DNA of 64,000 nt from an uncultured Vampirovibrio sp. (lineage in GTDB: Bacteria; Cyanobacteriota; Vampirovibrionia; Gastranaerophilales; Gastranaerophilaceae): contig CAJTXZ010000015.1 of assembly GCA_910583725.1 (NCBI GenBank), positions 6,970 to 70,969 of the forward strand, written 5' to 3'. The notes under the pieces were generated by a model. It had not been told where the DNA came from and made no database searches. It saw only the letters and a program-made list of their open reading frames with translations. How positions within the stretch are numbered: the first letter of the stretch is position 1; each line of letters starts with the position of its first letter. Below are positions 24,836-34,640 of this stretch, one piece after another. Both the position numbers and the translations under genes were made by a program.

Positions 24836-25672
24836 ATGATAGAAAAAACGGCAAACAATGATTCGCTTAATAATTTTATAAAACAGGTGCGAATTGACAT
24901 TCTTAATATGATTTGTTCGGCAAAATCCGGCCATCCTGGCGGCTCCTTGTCCTGTGTTGAAATTTTAGCTGTTTTATACAAAAAAATATTAAATATCCCG
25001 CCCGAATGGAAAAAGTCTCCTGATTTTAATAAAAGAGACAGATTTATATTATCAAAAGGCCATGCAAGCGCTGCTCTTTACAGTGTTTTAGCAAGATGCG
25101 GCTTCTTTAATCCTGATGAATTATCCACCTTTAGAAAACTGGGCACAAGGCTTCAAGGTCACCCGTCTGTAAGATATGGTCTTGAAGGCATTGAAGCCTC
25201 CACAGGCTCCCTGGGGCAAGGGCTTTCAATGTCGGTTGGTCTTGCATTAGGCCTAAAACTTGATAAAAATCCTGCTAAAGTTTTTACCCTCCTTGGAGAT
25301 GGCGAAATGCAGGAGGGAAGTGTTTGGGAGGCTCTTATGAATGCTTCTCATAAAAAGCTTGATAACCTTATCATTATAATTGACAGAAACAAACTTCAAA
25401 TTGACGGCTCCTGCGATGATGTAAAGTGTCTTGAGCCGCTTGATAAAAAGCTTGAAGCTTTTGGCTTCATTGTAAAAACAGTTGACGGGCACTCTGTTAA
25501 AGAGCTCATCGAGGCACTCTTGACGGCAAAAGCTTCAAATAAGCTCTATGCAATAATTGCCAACACAATAAAAGGTAAAGGCGTTTCATTTATGGAAAAT
25601 AATGCCGGCTGGCATGGCAAAGTGCCAAAAGAAAACGAGGCAAAAGCTGCAATGGAGGAATTAAATGCTTAA
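24836..25672 (+). CDS. Transketolase, N-terminal (TPP-binding) subunit
   Basis: First half of a split transketolase, about 278 residues. It has the thiamine diphosphate/Mg site GDGEMQEGSVWEALMNAS, the substrate-side SGHPGGSLS and KGHASAALYSVL, and HGKVPKENE at the end. Transketolase shuffles two-carbon units between sugar phosphates. I chose ATG 24836 rather than TTG 24830, which sits one base after the previous stop. Overlaps the C-terminal subunit by 8 bases. The split form is common in many bacteria and archaea. Confidence 0.92.
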   Translation: MIEKTANNDSLNNFIKQVRIDILNMICSAKSGHPGGSLSCVEILAVLYKKILNIPPEWKKSPDFNKRDRFILSKGHASAALYSVLARCGFFNPDELSTFRKLGTRLQGHPSVRYGLEGIEASTGSLGQGLSMSVGLALGLKLDKNPAKVFTLLGDGEMQEGSVWEALMNASHKKLDNLIIIIDRNKLQIDGSCDDVKCLEPLDKKLEAFGFIVKTVDGHSVKELIEALLTAKASNKLYAIIANTIKGKGVSFMENNAGWHGKVPKENEAKAAMEELNA

Positions 25673-26633
25673 TACTTCAATCTTAAAAAATGTTGATGAA
25701 ATAAAATCTCCACGTGCTGCTTATGGTGAAACTCTTGTAGAGCTTGGCAAAAAGGATAATAACATTGTTGTTTTGGATGCTGATTTAAGCTGTTCAACCC
25801 AAACCTGTATGTTTCATAAAGCTTTTCCTGACCGCTTTTTTAATGTCGGAATAGCTGAACAGGATTTGATGACAACAGCTGCGGGTCTTGCAATAGCAGG
25901 AAAAACACCGTTTGTTAGCACCTTTGCTATGTTTGCAACAGCAAGGTGTCTTGATCAGATTAGAAATTCAATCTGTTATCAAAAATTAAATGTAAAAATT
26001 GTTGCAACCCATGGTGGAATAACTGTTGGTGAGGACGGTGCATCTCATCAGGCTCTTGAAGATGTTTCATTTATGCGCTCCCTTCCTGATATGACAGTTA
26101 TTGTGCCGGCTGATTATAATGAAGTAAAAGAGGCGGTAAGGTTTGCTATAACTGTGGATGGCCCTGTATATATCCGTGTGCCGAGGACTAATCTTAAGAC
26201 AATTTTTGATGAAAATGCCTATAAAATCACTCCAAATAAGGCTGTTAAAATTTTAGATGGAGCCGATGTAACAATTGTAACAAATGGCGAAACCTTGATA
26301 GAGTCATTAGGTGCAGCAAAAATGCTTCAAAACGACGGTATTAAGGCAGAGCTATTGCATATTCCTGTCCTAAAACCATTTCTTGCGGTTGGTGATTTGA
26401 TTGAAAGTGTTAAGAAAACAAAAAAAGTTGTGACGATTGAAAATCACAGCATTATTGGCGGTGTTGGTTCGCTTGTATGTGAAACCCTCTGTGAAAATTA
26501 TCCTGCGCCTGTTCTTAGAATCGGCACAAACGATGAATTTGGCCAAAGCGGCGAGCAGAGAATTCTTATGGAACATTATGGCCTCACAAAAGAAAAATTA
26601 TACACAAAGATTAAGAAATTTTTGGAAAAATAA
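25665..26633 (+). CDS. Transketolase, C-terminal (pyrimidine-binding) subunit
   Basis: Second half of the split enzyme, 322 residues. Contains RFFNVGIAEQDLMTTAAGLA (catalytic Glu region that activates thiamine diphosphate), HGGITVGEDGASHQALED, and the C-terminal domain beginning VTIVTNG with ENHSIIGGVGS. Length and order match known C-subunits. Its stop overlaps the ftsE ATG by one base, so it is translationally coupled to a divisome gene. Confidence 0.92.
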   Translation: MLNTSILKNVDEIKSPRAAYGETLVELGKKDNNIVVLDADLSCSTQTCMFHKAFPDRFFNVGIAEQDLMTTAAGLAIAGKTPFVSTFAMFATARCLDQIRNSICYQKLNVKIVATHGGITVGEDGASHQALEDVSFMRSLPDMTVIVPADYNEVKEAVRFAITVDGPVYIRVPRTNLKTIFDENAYKITPNKAVKILDGADVTIVTNGETLIESLGAAKMLQNDGIKAELLHIPVLKPFLAVGDLIESVKKTKKVVTIENHSIIGGVGSLVCETLCENYPAPVLRIGTNDEFGQSGEQRILMEHYGLTKEKLYTKIKKFLEK

Positions 26634-27307
26634 TGATAGTATTAAAAGATATAATTAAACAATATAAAAATAAATTTGCCCTCTATAATGTAAATCTTCA
26701 TATTAGCCCTGGTGAATTCGTATTCCTTGTGGGTTCATCTGGTGCTGGCAAATCCACCCTTATGAAAATGCTTTATATGGAGGAAAAACCTACAAGAGGA
26801 CAGGTTTTGGTTGGCGGTATAAATATTGCAAACCTCCATCCAAATAAAATTCCAAACCTGAGACGCTGTATGGGTATTGTATTTCAGGACTATAAACTTT
26901 TGCAAAGTCATACAGTGTATGACAATATCGCATATGTTATAAGAACAATGGGTATTTCATCAAAAGAAATTGAGGCAAGGGTTTTTGGCGCCCTTAAGGT
27001 TGTGGGACTTGAAGATAAAGCAAGGTCAAAACCGACCGAGCTTTCAGGCGGTGAACAGCAAAGAGTTTCCATTGCCCGTGCTATTGTAAACGGCCCGCCG
27101 CTTTTAATAGCCGATGAGCCCACAGGAAACCTGGACCCTAAAAACTCAATGGAGGTTATGCAGATATTGGAGCAGGTTAACCAAAGAGGTATTACCATCT
27201 TGGTTTCAACCCATGATCATGCTATTGTTAATCATTTTAGAAAACGCGTTATAACCCTTGAACAGGGGCAAATAATAAAAGACGTGCAGGCAGGTACTTA
27301 TGACTAA
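26633..27307 (+). CDS. ftsE: Cell division ATP-binding protein FtsE
   Basis: ABC ATPase of the FtsEX complex, which controls septal peptidoglycan hydrolases. Walker A GSSGAGKSTLMKML, signature LSGGEQQRVSIARA, Walker B LLIADEPTGNLD and the switch His in VSTHDH are all present. 224 residues is normal. Overlaps ftsX by 8 bases. Confidence 0.95.
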   Translation: MIVLKDIIKQYKNKFALYNVNLHISPGEFVFLVGSSGAGKSTLMKMLYMEEKPTRGQVLVGGINIANLHPNKIPNLRRCMGIVFQDYKLLQSHTVYDNIAYVIRTMGISSKEIEARVFGALKVVGLEDKARSKPTELSGGEQQRVSIARAIVNGPPLLIADEPTGNLDPKNSMEVMQILEQVNQRGITILVSTHDHAIVNHFRKRVITLEQGQIIKDVQAGTYD

Positions 27308-28217
27308 CGGCTCTACAAGAAACAGACTAAAACAAAAGGTAAAATCACATATTCCCAAAGATTGGCTTACCGAAATCAGAATTGCCTACAGAATTCTTAT
27401 GGAAACCTTTAAGGGCATTGGTCAAAGCGGTTTTTTGATTAATATTGCAATTATTACAACAATGGCGGCAATCCTTACTATTTTTGGAGCAATATTCAGA
27501 ACCACCCTGTCGTTGTCAAGCTTTGTGGATGAACTTGGCAGCTCTCTTCAAATCAGTGTTTATCTTGAACCGCAAGCCGATGTTAATTCGACGATGAACC
27601 AAATAAAAAAGTTTGACCATGTTAAGAATGTAACATATATTTCAAAAGAAAAATCTTGGAAAGATTTAAAGCGTGAAATCGATATGCCGGATGTCGAAAA
27701 TCCTCTGCCGGATACTGTTCGGGTCAAGGTTGACACATTAAAAAATATTGATGGCGTTATGGCCGATATTAAAAAGCTTCCTGATATTCAGGATACAGGC
27801 CTTGCAAAGGACTGGGTGCAGAAGGTTGAAATGCTGAATAAAGCAAGTCATACTGTCACTTTAGTTGTAATGATTATAACGTCGCTTCTGACCATAACGG
27901 TAATAAATAACACCATTCAGCTTGTAATTCAATCAAGAAAAGAGGAAATTGAAATCATGCGTCTTATGGGTGTAAGCAACTGGTATATTAAATGCCCGTT
28001 GGTTTTGCAAGGTGCAATATACGGCTTTTTAGGCGCCTTGCTTGCGGTAATTCCAATTAATATTGCCCAAAAATATTTGCAGATGATGCATGAACATTTT
28101 TCAATACCTGTATTCTCTTTTGCTCAGGGGCTTGTAGTTTTATCAGTCATATTGATTGGCGTAATTTTTGCTGCAGGCGGCAGCTTAATGAGTATTAAAA
28201 AACATTTGCAGGTATAA
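27300..28217 (+). CDS. ftsX: Cell division membrane protein FtsX
   Basis: Permease-like partner of FtsE, 305 residues. One membrane segment after a basic N-terminus (about 45-68), an extracytoplasmic domain with SLQISVYLEPQAD and TYISKEKSW, then three C-terminal membrane segments. The motif EEIEIMRLMGVSNWYIKCP is the conserved FtsX loop. It would transmit the ATPase cycle to a cell wall hydrolase; no such hydrolase is adjacent. Confidence 0.94.
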   Translation: MTNGSTRNRLKQKVKSHIPKDWLTEIRIAYRILMETFKGIGQSGFLINIAIITTMAAILTIFGAIFRTTLSLSSFVDELGSSLQISVYLEPQADVNSTMNQIKKFDHVKNVTYISKEKSWKDLKREIDMPDVENPLPDTVRVKVDTLKNIDGVMADIKKLPDIQDTGLAKDWVQKVEMLNKASHTVTLVVMIITSLLTITVINNTIQLVIQSRKEEIEIMRLMGVSNWYIKCPLVLQGAIYGFLGALLAVIPINIAQKYLQMMHEHFSIPVFSFAQGLVVLSVILIGVIFAAGGSLMSIKKHLQV

Positions 28218-28221
28218 AAAT

Positions 28222-29040
28222 ATGGCTGATAATCAGTATAATGAAATTGCAAAAGAATATGAGCATTTTATGCCGCCATTGTCTGAACCTATGGCAAGGG
28301 CTCTTGATGCCATTCGTTCTCCGCAGGCGGATACGAGAGCTCTTTCAAGGCTTTTAATGCAGGATACCATTCTTGCAAGCAAAACTTTTCGTCTTGTAAA
28401 TTCTCCCTACTTTGGCTCTGCCCAAAGGCAATTGGCTTCTATTAATAAAGCTTTATTGTCTCTTGGTGCGATGAAGGTTAAAAACATTATAATAACGCTT
28501 GTTTTGCAAAAATTGTATGATAACGACGGCCCTGAAGATTTTTTCAATCATTCAATAGCCTCAGCCACAGCCTGTGAATACATTGCAAACGAATACAAGA
28601 CTATAAACCCTGATGACGCCTTTATTTTGGGCTTTTTAAAAGATATTGGAATGATTATCTTAAAATCAAAACATTCTGATTCATATGTAAATTTTTATAA
28701 CAATTGCAAAGGCGATTTTGAAGAACTTCTTAAAATTGAAGAGGAAAATTACGGTATTACCCACTCAGAGCTTGGTGCAAGACTTTGCGAGAAATGGGAG
28801 CTGCCATCCATTTTGGTTGATACTGTAAGATACCATCATAATCCCAAATTGGCAAAAATTCCTTTCGCTGCGGGTATTGTCTATATTGCAGACAGGGTTG
28901 TGTCCATAAAACCTGAAACTATGGCAGTTGATTCAAGCGTGCTTGATTATTTGCAAGTTTCACTGAGTGATACCGCCCCTGCAAGAGAAAAAATTATGGC
29001 ACGTGCTGATATTTTCTTAAAACAACTTTCTGATTTTTAA
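28222..29040 (+). CDS. HDOD domain protein
   Basis: Protein of 272 residues that is one HDOD domain: LLMQDTILASKTFRLVNSPYFG, INKALLSLGAMKVKNIIIT, and IAYDRV-like end AAGIVYIADRVV. HDOD domains are degenerate HD phosphohydrolases that mediate signalling protein interactions, often with c-di-GMP pathways. Residual HD-type residues are seen in HHNPKLAKIPFAAG. Starts 4 bases after ftsX, so it is the last gene of the operon; a link to division control is inference. Confidence 0.85.
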   Translation: MADNQYNEIAKEYEHFMPPLSEPMARALDAIRSPQADTRALSRLLMQDTILASKTFRLVNSPYFGSAQRQLASINKALLSLGAMKVKNIIITLVLQKLYDNDGPEDFFNHSIASATACEYIANEYKTINPDDAFILGFLKDIGMIILKSKHSDSYVNFYNNCKGDFEELLKIEEENYGITHSELGARLCEKWELPSILVDTVRYHHNPKLAKIPFAAGIVYIADRVVSIKPETMAVDSSVLDYLQVSLSDTAPAREKIMARADIFLKQLSDF

Positions 29041-29206
29041 TTTTACATCCAATAGGACTGTAGCAAAAAATAATTTTTCAATAAGCATTTGGCAGTTAGA
29101 TTCTAAACATAATGAGCATAATATCAGCTATGCTTCAAAAATCCCAATATTGTTCTACTGTGCTTAAAACCTTTCGCCAAAAGAAAATAGAACCATACAG
29201 GTGTTT

Positions 29207-30694
29207 TTATTCAATTATATCGCCAAACATTTGAAGATACCCGTCATCCACCTTTTCTTTTTTTCTTGCAATTCTTTCGCCATCACTATTGTAGCCCTTT
29301 GCAACAACGCCTGTAAGCTCCCCTGAGTCATTGCGCTGTCCAATAAAGGCATTAACCTTGACGCCGTTTTTGTATTCTAAAATTTTTGATATTCGTCCGT
29401 TATCATCAAGTACACGCACTATTTTAATAGTATCGCCATTTTCATCAATAAAACGTTCACGTGTTTTATGAAGGTTGCCCTCTTCTGTATTATATACATA
29501 TTTCATCTTCCAATCGGTGCCGATGTCTGTTTTGCCATATGTTGTATATGTTGCCTTTTCGTTGTCGTCGTTAAATTCATACTTTTCAAGCTTTGTGCCG
29601 TCTTCTGCTCTTATAATCTTTCCCTTTAGTCCTGTATCATATTCTTTCATCTTTATTTTTGTGCCAATAACGTAATCTTCCTCTTTGTTAGAGTCGGACA
29701 AATCGCAAGCGTAAGCATCAGGAAAGGTTTTCAGGAATGTTTTTCTTGATAATATTATCTCTTCGTCTGAATTCCATGGATTTGTAATCGTAACAGTTTT
29801 ATCGTCAGCACTTTTAATGCTGTAAGAGTGGTCTGCCTCTATTTTTACATTTTTACCGTTGGCATCTTTTATCGTTTGTTCCTTTGCGCCGGATGCTGTC
29901 ATTGCATAATTCTCAGAGCCGTTTTTTTGGACATTGTCTAAAAGTTTATTTTTGCCCGTATTGTCATCCGCATATTCTCCGGTTTTGCCGGTTAAATAGT
30001 ACATCATCTCCAAAGAATACCCTGCTTCCAGGTTTGTAGAGTTTGCCTTACTGTTGTATCCAAGAGAATCTGTAAATATAAAATTATTCTCCGCAAGTGT
30101 AATATCGCCGTTTAGAATTTTTTCCCTTACTTTGTTTGCAGCAATCTCTAAAACCGCCATATCAGCATCTCCGCTTGAAACAGTCTCTTTTTTAATTGCC
30201 TGCTTTAATTCTTTATCTGTAACCTCAATCTTTTGGCCGATACCCTTAAAGTCAACAGTTGTACTTCCTTTAGTATCATCATATTTTAGTGCATCTTTTA
30301 TTATCTGTTTGCCTTTTTTAGAATAGCTTAAAGAATTCACCGCAGCTAAAAGCCAGCAGTCCCCCACTTCATCAGCTTGCGAGGTTTTTCCTATTTCTCC
30401 ATCCTTTGTGCTCAAAGGCGTATCTTTTATATCGGTAGTTTTTTCGTTTGCGGATGAAGTTTTGCCAAGGCTTAACCCCATCTTTTCATAAATCCCTTTA
30501 CTGTCTTTGGCTGATGAAATAAGTTCAGCATTGCTTAAAGTATTTTTGCTGCTGCTTGTTGTGATGTTCGAAAATAGTCCGCCGCTTTGTACTTTGCTTT
30601 TACTGCCAAGATTTGCCGCCTGTTTTGTTGGTGTTGAATTATTATTTATTGCGCTTGCTGAATTTCTGTTATTATTGTTTCTAATCTGCACCAT
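29207..30694 (-). CDS. Calpain-like cysteine protease, paralogue 1
   Basis: Protein of 495 residues. After a low-complexity Asn/Ser-rich N-terminus, the calpain (peptidase family C2) core carries Cys113 in VGDCWLLAAVNSLS, His289 in DHSYSIKSAD and Asn305 in TNPWNSDEEI: a complete Cys-His-Asn triad. The C-terminal third is a chain of short strand-rich repeats (YEFNDDNEKATYTTYGK and similar). There is no signal peptide and no membrane segment, so the route to a target is unclear. Last gene of a four-copy array; ATG with AAGGAGC. A motif shared with paralogue 4 lies about 64-81 bases upstream. Confidence 0.8.
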   Translation of the reverse strand: MVQIRNNNNRNSASAINNNSTPTKQAANLGSKSKVQSGGLFSNITTSSSKNTLSNAELISSAKDSKGIYEKMGLSLGKTSSANEKTTDIKDTPLSTKDGEIGKTSQADEVGDCWLLAAVNSLSYSKKGKQIIKDALKYDDTKGSTTVDFKGIGQKIEVTDKELKQAIKKETVSSGDADMAVLEIAANKVREKILNGDITLAENNFIFTDSLGYNSKANSTNLEAGYSLEMMYYLTGKTGEYADDNTGKNKLLDNVQKNGSENYAMTASGAKEQTIKDANGKNVKIEADHSYSIKSADDKTVTITNPWNSDEEIILSRKTFLKTFPDAYACDLSDSNKEEDYVIGTKIKMKEYDTGLKGKIIRAEDGTKLEKYEFNDDNEKATYTTYGKTDIGTDWKMKYVYNTEEGNLHKTRERFIDENGDTIKIVRVLDDNGRISKILEYKNGVKVNAFIGQRNDSGELTGVVAKGYNSDGERIARKKEKVDDGYLQMFGDIIE

Positions 30695-30757
30695 TATTAT
30701 GTTGCTCCTTCTTTTGGCGGCCTTGCCTTAAATCTTGTGATACCTTTTTTACCTGGT

Positions 30758-30775
30758 ATATTCTTATATATCGGC
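30758..30775 (-). promoter_or_regulatory. Motif upstream of calpain paralogue 1, shared with paralogue 4
   Basis: Minus strand GCCGATATATAAGAATAT. Nearly the same string (GCCGATATAAAAATAT) lies 81-96 bases upstream of paralogue 4 at 36410-36425. TATAAGAAT could contain a -10 box. A shared promoter or regulator site is inferred. Confidence 0.45.
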
Positions 30776-30855
30776 AGTCTGTCTTTATTTTTTTAATAAA
30801 ACAGTCTAAATATTAAAAAATCGTAACAAAAATTTCACAAGCTTTTGTATTGGTA

Positions 30856-32565
30856 TTATTTTTTAACCTTGTCTATCTTGCCGTCGCCATCTTTGTCTAT
30901 CTCAGTTTTTATTAAATTTCCATCACCGTCAATGTATTCATATCGTCTGTAAATCACTTTTCCGTCTTTGTCATATTTTGTGTATACACTTTTTGATTTT
31001 TCATCTGCATTTATGTAGTCTGCATAGCTTTCTTTTAATACGCCTTCTTTATCATATTCTTTTATAAAGCTTTTTGAACTCCCGTCTTTATAATCATAAG
31101 ATGTATCTATACTGTATGAGCCATTTTTTTCGTATGTTTTTGTAATATTTTTTAGCTCTCCGTTTTTGTATTTATAAATTACGTCTGATTCCTTCAATCT
31201 CCCGTCTTTAGCGTATGTTAGCTCCTTTCTTTTTGTTGATTTGCCGTCCGTATGCTCTTCTCTTAGTTTTGATTTAACACTGCCATCTTCATAATAATCA
31301 ATACGCGCTCCGGATACCAGTTTATCTCCGTTTTTTCTTTGTTTAAGAAGAACCATAGGTGTTTTGCCGTCCTCATGGTAATAAACATTTGTTTGGCCTT
31401 CTGTTCCGTCATCTTCTTTTGTGTATTTTATTTTTTGCTGTAATTTTCCATCCAGACTGTATTTTTTATAAAGTGTTTTATTTCCGTCTTTATCATACCT
31501 GATTTTTCTTAATATACTGCCATCATCTTTACTTTTTATCAATTCAAGCTTTCCGCCGTCACTAAGCTCCTCTGTTGTGCTTTCTGTTTGAACTGCACTC
31601 TTTTTGGTCGGGTTGTTGTCTGATAAATCGCATCCCATAACTGTCGGGAATGCTTTTAGGAACGATTTTATAGGCAGTGTAATTTCTTTATCAGAGCCCC
31701 AGGGGTTAATAACTGTAACCGTGTCTTTATCAGCTCTTTTTACAGCATACATATGATTTTTTGCTATTTTAGTCTTTTTGCCGTCCACGTCCTTTACATA
31801 CACCACTCTTGTGCCTGTGCCGGCTGTCATTACATAGTCTTTACCGATACTTTGTGTAAATTTTTCAAGAATTTTCTCTTTTTCTTCATCATCCTTTGTC
31901 ATCTCTCCGGTTTTTCCGGTCAAATAAAATATCATCTCAAGCGAATTTCCGCCCCAAATGCTCTCCTTTGCCTTTGCATATGTATCATCATCTGCAACAA
32001 TTTTATCATTCAGAACGTCATTTCTTGCCTTTTCGGCCGCTATTTCAAGTATCTGCATATCAATATCGCCGCTTGAGCATTCGCCGCTTTCCTGCTTTTT
32101 AGCTAATTCTTCTGCGGTAATATAATAATCGCCAACTCCTTCAAAATGTACATTTGTGCCGTTTTCATCATGCTGCAATGCTTGTTGAATAAATTCTCTG
32201 CCTTTTTCTATGTAACTTAACGCATTTGTGCCTGATAAAAGCCAGCAGTCACCGACATAGCCCTGTTTTGTTGTTTCTATCACCCCATCTCTTGTAGCGG
32301 GGTCTGTCGCTTTTGCTTTCGCTGCCGCTTTTTCAGGAGTTATTTTGTTGCCGTCATCTGGCTTTTTAGGTTTTTTAGTTTCTTCTGTCTCTTCTGTTTC
32401 ATCAATACTTACACTAATAAGTTCATTCTCTTTGATTGCAGCCTCTTCTTTGTTGGTTTTGCTGCCGCTGGACGTTTTTCCAAGGGAATTAACATCTGTT
32501 CTATTTGTCAAAGTTTGTAAGCTTAAAATTTGTAATTTGCTGCCATTATTAATAGTTTGTACCAT
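30856..32565 (-). CDS. Calpain-like cysteine protease, paralogue 2, with repeat tail
   Basis: Protein of 569 residues. Triad Cys107 (VGDCWLLSGTNALS), His271 (KNHMYAVKRAD), Asn287 (INPWGSDKEI). Residues about 345-560 are tandem strand repeats of the type YYEDGSVKSKLREEH and YAKDGRLKESDVIYK, similar in style to YwqK/MORN-like variants. The end reads DKDGDGKIDKV, a canonical calcium-binding EF-hand-like loop. N-terminal 90 residues are acidic low complexity. No signal peptide. Starts 57 bases after paralogue 3, probably the same transcript. Confidence 0.8.
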   Translation of the reverse strand: MVQTINNGSKLQILSLQTLTNRTDVNSLGKTSSGSKTNKEEAAIKENELISVSIDETEETEETKKPKKPDDGNKITPEKAAAKAKATDPATRDGVIETTKQGYVGDCWLLSGTNALSYIEKGREFIQQALQHDENGTNVHFEGVGDYYITAEELAKKQESGECSSGDIDMQILEIAAEKARNDVLNDKIVADDDTYAKAKESIWGGNSLEMIFYLTGKTGEMTKDDEEKEKILEKFTQSIGKDYVMTAGTGTRVVYVKDVDGKKTKIAKNHMYAVKRADKDTVTVINPWGSDKEITLPIKSFLKAFPTVMGCDLSDNNPTKKSAVQTESTTEELSDGGKLELIKSKDDGSILRKIRYDKDGNKTLYKKYSLDGKLQQKIKYTKEDDGTEGQTNVYYHEDGKTPMVLLKQRKNGDKLVSGARIDYYEDGSVKSKLREEHTDGKSTKRKELTYAKDGRLKESDVIYKYKNGELKNITKTYEKNGSYSIDTSYDYKDGSSKSFIKEYDKEGVLKESYADYINADEKSKSVYTKYDKDGKVIYRRYEYIDGDGNLIKTEIDKDGDGKIDKVKK

Positions 32566-32622
32566 TTTAAAATCCTTCTAAGTAAAACCACTGTAAAGTG
32601 TGCAAAATTCTTTCTATAAGCG

Positions 32623-34308
32623 CTATTTGTTATTCATATATTTTGTCTTTATTAATTCGTTGTCTTTGTTGTAATATTCAACATAGTCAATTTTGCCATC
32701 GCCATCGCCATCCACTTTCTTTTTGTAGCTGCCGTCTTTGTTTCTTTTGTATTTTTCAATATAGTCAATCTTGCCGTCGCCGTCGCTATCCATGCTCATT
32801 TCTTTAATCTTGTTATTTTTATCAAAAATTTTATTTTTTACATATGTTCCTTCCGAATTTTCTATTGTTTCCTTTTTTGTTTTTGTACCGTCATCGTTAT
32901 TGATTGTTACGCTCCACATTTTTTCTTGTATCTTTCTTGATTTGTCATATCTGGTTTTAGTAAATTCTGTCTTGTTGTCCGAGCTATCTCTCTGTCTTTT
33001 TATGGAGCCTCCAATCTCATCTTCAGGGTGGAAATGAACACTTGTTTTTATATCATCCTCTGTTTCATAACTGATTTTATTGTTATCTTTATCAAATAAA
33101 TATTTGCCTATTATGTTGCCATCTTCATCTTTTATTGTCTTTGTCGTTGTGCCGTTAGTATTTTTCTTTGTTTCTGCAGTAGTTTTAATCGTTAAATCTT
33201 GTTCAGGATTATTGTCGGATAAATCAAGGCTGTATATCCTATTAAATATTTCAAGGAAATCTTCCCTTGTAAGAACAACTTCATCTCCTGAGTCATGTGG
33301 ATTTATAACCGTTACCGTATCCTTGTCAGCACTTTTTATTGAGTAAGCATGTCCGCCAGCTAAATTCACTGTGGTTGAGCCGTCTTTTGCAGGAATGGCG
33401 CGTGCAACGCCTTTTCTTGCGCCGCCGCTATTTATTGAGGCCGTTAATACATAATCTTTATTATTATTTTCCATAAAATTATCTAAAAGATTATTCATGT
33501 CATCTTTGTCGCTTGCACTTTCACCTGCTTTACCGGTTAGATAATACATTGACTCAAGCGTTAAACCGCTTCTTATTGACAAATATGACGTTGCATTTTG
33601 ACTGTAGATATCTGATGTGCCAAAAATAAACGATCCTTCATCTGAAAAATTAATATCACCGTTTGCTATTTCATTCCTTGCTTTTTCAACTGCCATTTCA
33701 AGAATTATCATGTCATCATCGCCTTTTGAATATTTTAATGACATTTTGCTGCTGTTTTTTACATCTTCTAATTCACTGTCTGATACAAAATAGTCCTTAT
33801 TTAGCCCCTTAAGGTGTACAGTTGTTCCTTTTTCGCCATTATTCTCAGTATTGTGTTCAAGTGCTTCCTTTATTATCTGTGCGCCTTTTTCTGTATAACT
33901 TAAACCATTAACCCCGGATAAAAGCCAGCAGTCACCTGTTGATTGTTGTTCGGTTCTTCCTATGGTGCCATCCTTTGTTGCAGCAAAAAATTTTGTAATG
34001 CTGTTAATTACCGTACCCATTCTGTATACTGCATTTTTATCTGTTTTCTGCCCATGGTTTTTTAGAAATTGTTTCATTTCTTTTTCTGTTATTTCTTTGT
34101 CCTCATCGCTTATGATTCCATCATTTTCCAGCTCTAAAAATATATATTCGGCCTTTTTATTATCTATTCCGTCTTTCAAATTGACTTTGCCGTCTCCGAA
34201 TAGATTTTCTATATTTTTTAATCCGCTGCCGCCCCTATATTGCGCAGCGGAAATATTTTTCTTGTCATCAAAATTATATTCACTGCCACTTAAATGTATA
34301 TCCTTCAT
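32623..34308 (-). CDS. Calpain-like cysteine protease, paralogue 3, with Ca-loop domains at both ends
   Basis: Protein of 561 residues. An N-terminal module of about 90 residues contains FGDGKVNLKDGID and ISDEDKEITEKEMKQFL, which look like paired EF-hand or dockerin-type calcium loops. Catalytic Cys127 (TGDCWLLSGVNGLS), His320 (GGHAYSIKSAD), Asn336 (INPHDSGDEV, with His in place of the usual Trp). The tail ends with two DSDGDGKIDYIE / DGDGDGKIDYVE calcium loops. Calcium control, as in animal calpains, is plausible but arises from different domains. ATG with AAAGGAAAA. Confidence 0.8.
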   Translation of the reverse strand: MKDIHLSGSEYNFDDKKNISAAQYRGGSGLKNIENLFGDGKVNLKDGIDNKKAEYIFLELENDGIISDEDKEITEKEMKQFLKNHGQKTDKNAVYRMGTVINSITKFFAATKDGTIGRTEQQSTGDCWLLSGVNGLSYTEKGAQIIKEALEHNTENNGEKGTTVHLKGLNKDYFVSDSELEDVKNSSKMSLKYSKGDDDMIILEMAVEKARNEIANGDINFSDEGSFIFGTSDIYSQNATSYLSIRSGLTLESMYYLTGKAGESASDKDDMNNLLDNFMENNNKDYVLTASINSGGARKGVARAIPAKDGSTTVNLAGGHAYSIKSADKDTVTVINPHDSGDEVVLTREDFLEIFNRIYSLDLSDNNPEQDLTIKTTAETKKNTNGTTTKTIKDEDGNIIGKYLFDKDNNKISYETEDDIKTSVHFHPEDEIGGSIKRQRDSSDNKTEFTKTRYDKSRKIQEKMWSVTINNDDGTKTKKETIENSEGTYVKNKIFDKNNKIKEMSMDSDGDGKIDYIEKYKRNKDGSYKKKVDGDGDGKIDYVEYYNKDNELIKTKYMNNK

Positions 34309-34599
34309 ATTTTCCTTTCTTTAAAATTATATATATTTGATTTATCGTCCTCTCCTCTCTGTGCTTTAGCAAAAATCCTCTTTCATTAAGAAACTGTTAC
34401 AAAAGATGCTGTTCGGAAAAATAAGCGGCCAAATTACACCCCCATGTGTGAAAACTAAAAAGCTATAAAAGCAGCAAAAAATCCCTCCAAGGGAGGATAT
34501 ATTTCTCTAAATATCTCCTAAAATATAATCATTAAGTCTGTATTTTAAATCAAATATAAAAAGGATACAGAAATCTAAAAATATAAATGAAACCAAATA

Positions 34600-34634
34600 A
34601 AAATCAAAAGAGGCACTTTTTTAAATGCCTCCTT
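34600..34634 (-). terminator. Terminator after calpain paralogue 4
   Basis: GAGGCA (34610-34615) pairs with TGCCTC (34626-34631) around a 10-base loop; on the minus strand it is followed by TTTTGATTTTT. It separates paralogue 4 from paralogues 3-2. The rest of the gap 34309-34640 is AT-rich with no gene; a short CCTCC/GGAGG hairpin lies at about 34474-34486. Confidence 0.65.
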
Positions 34635-34640
34635 TTTATT

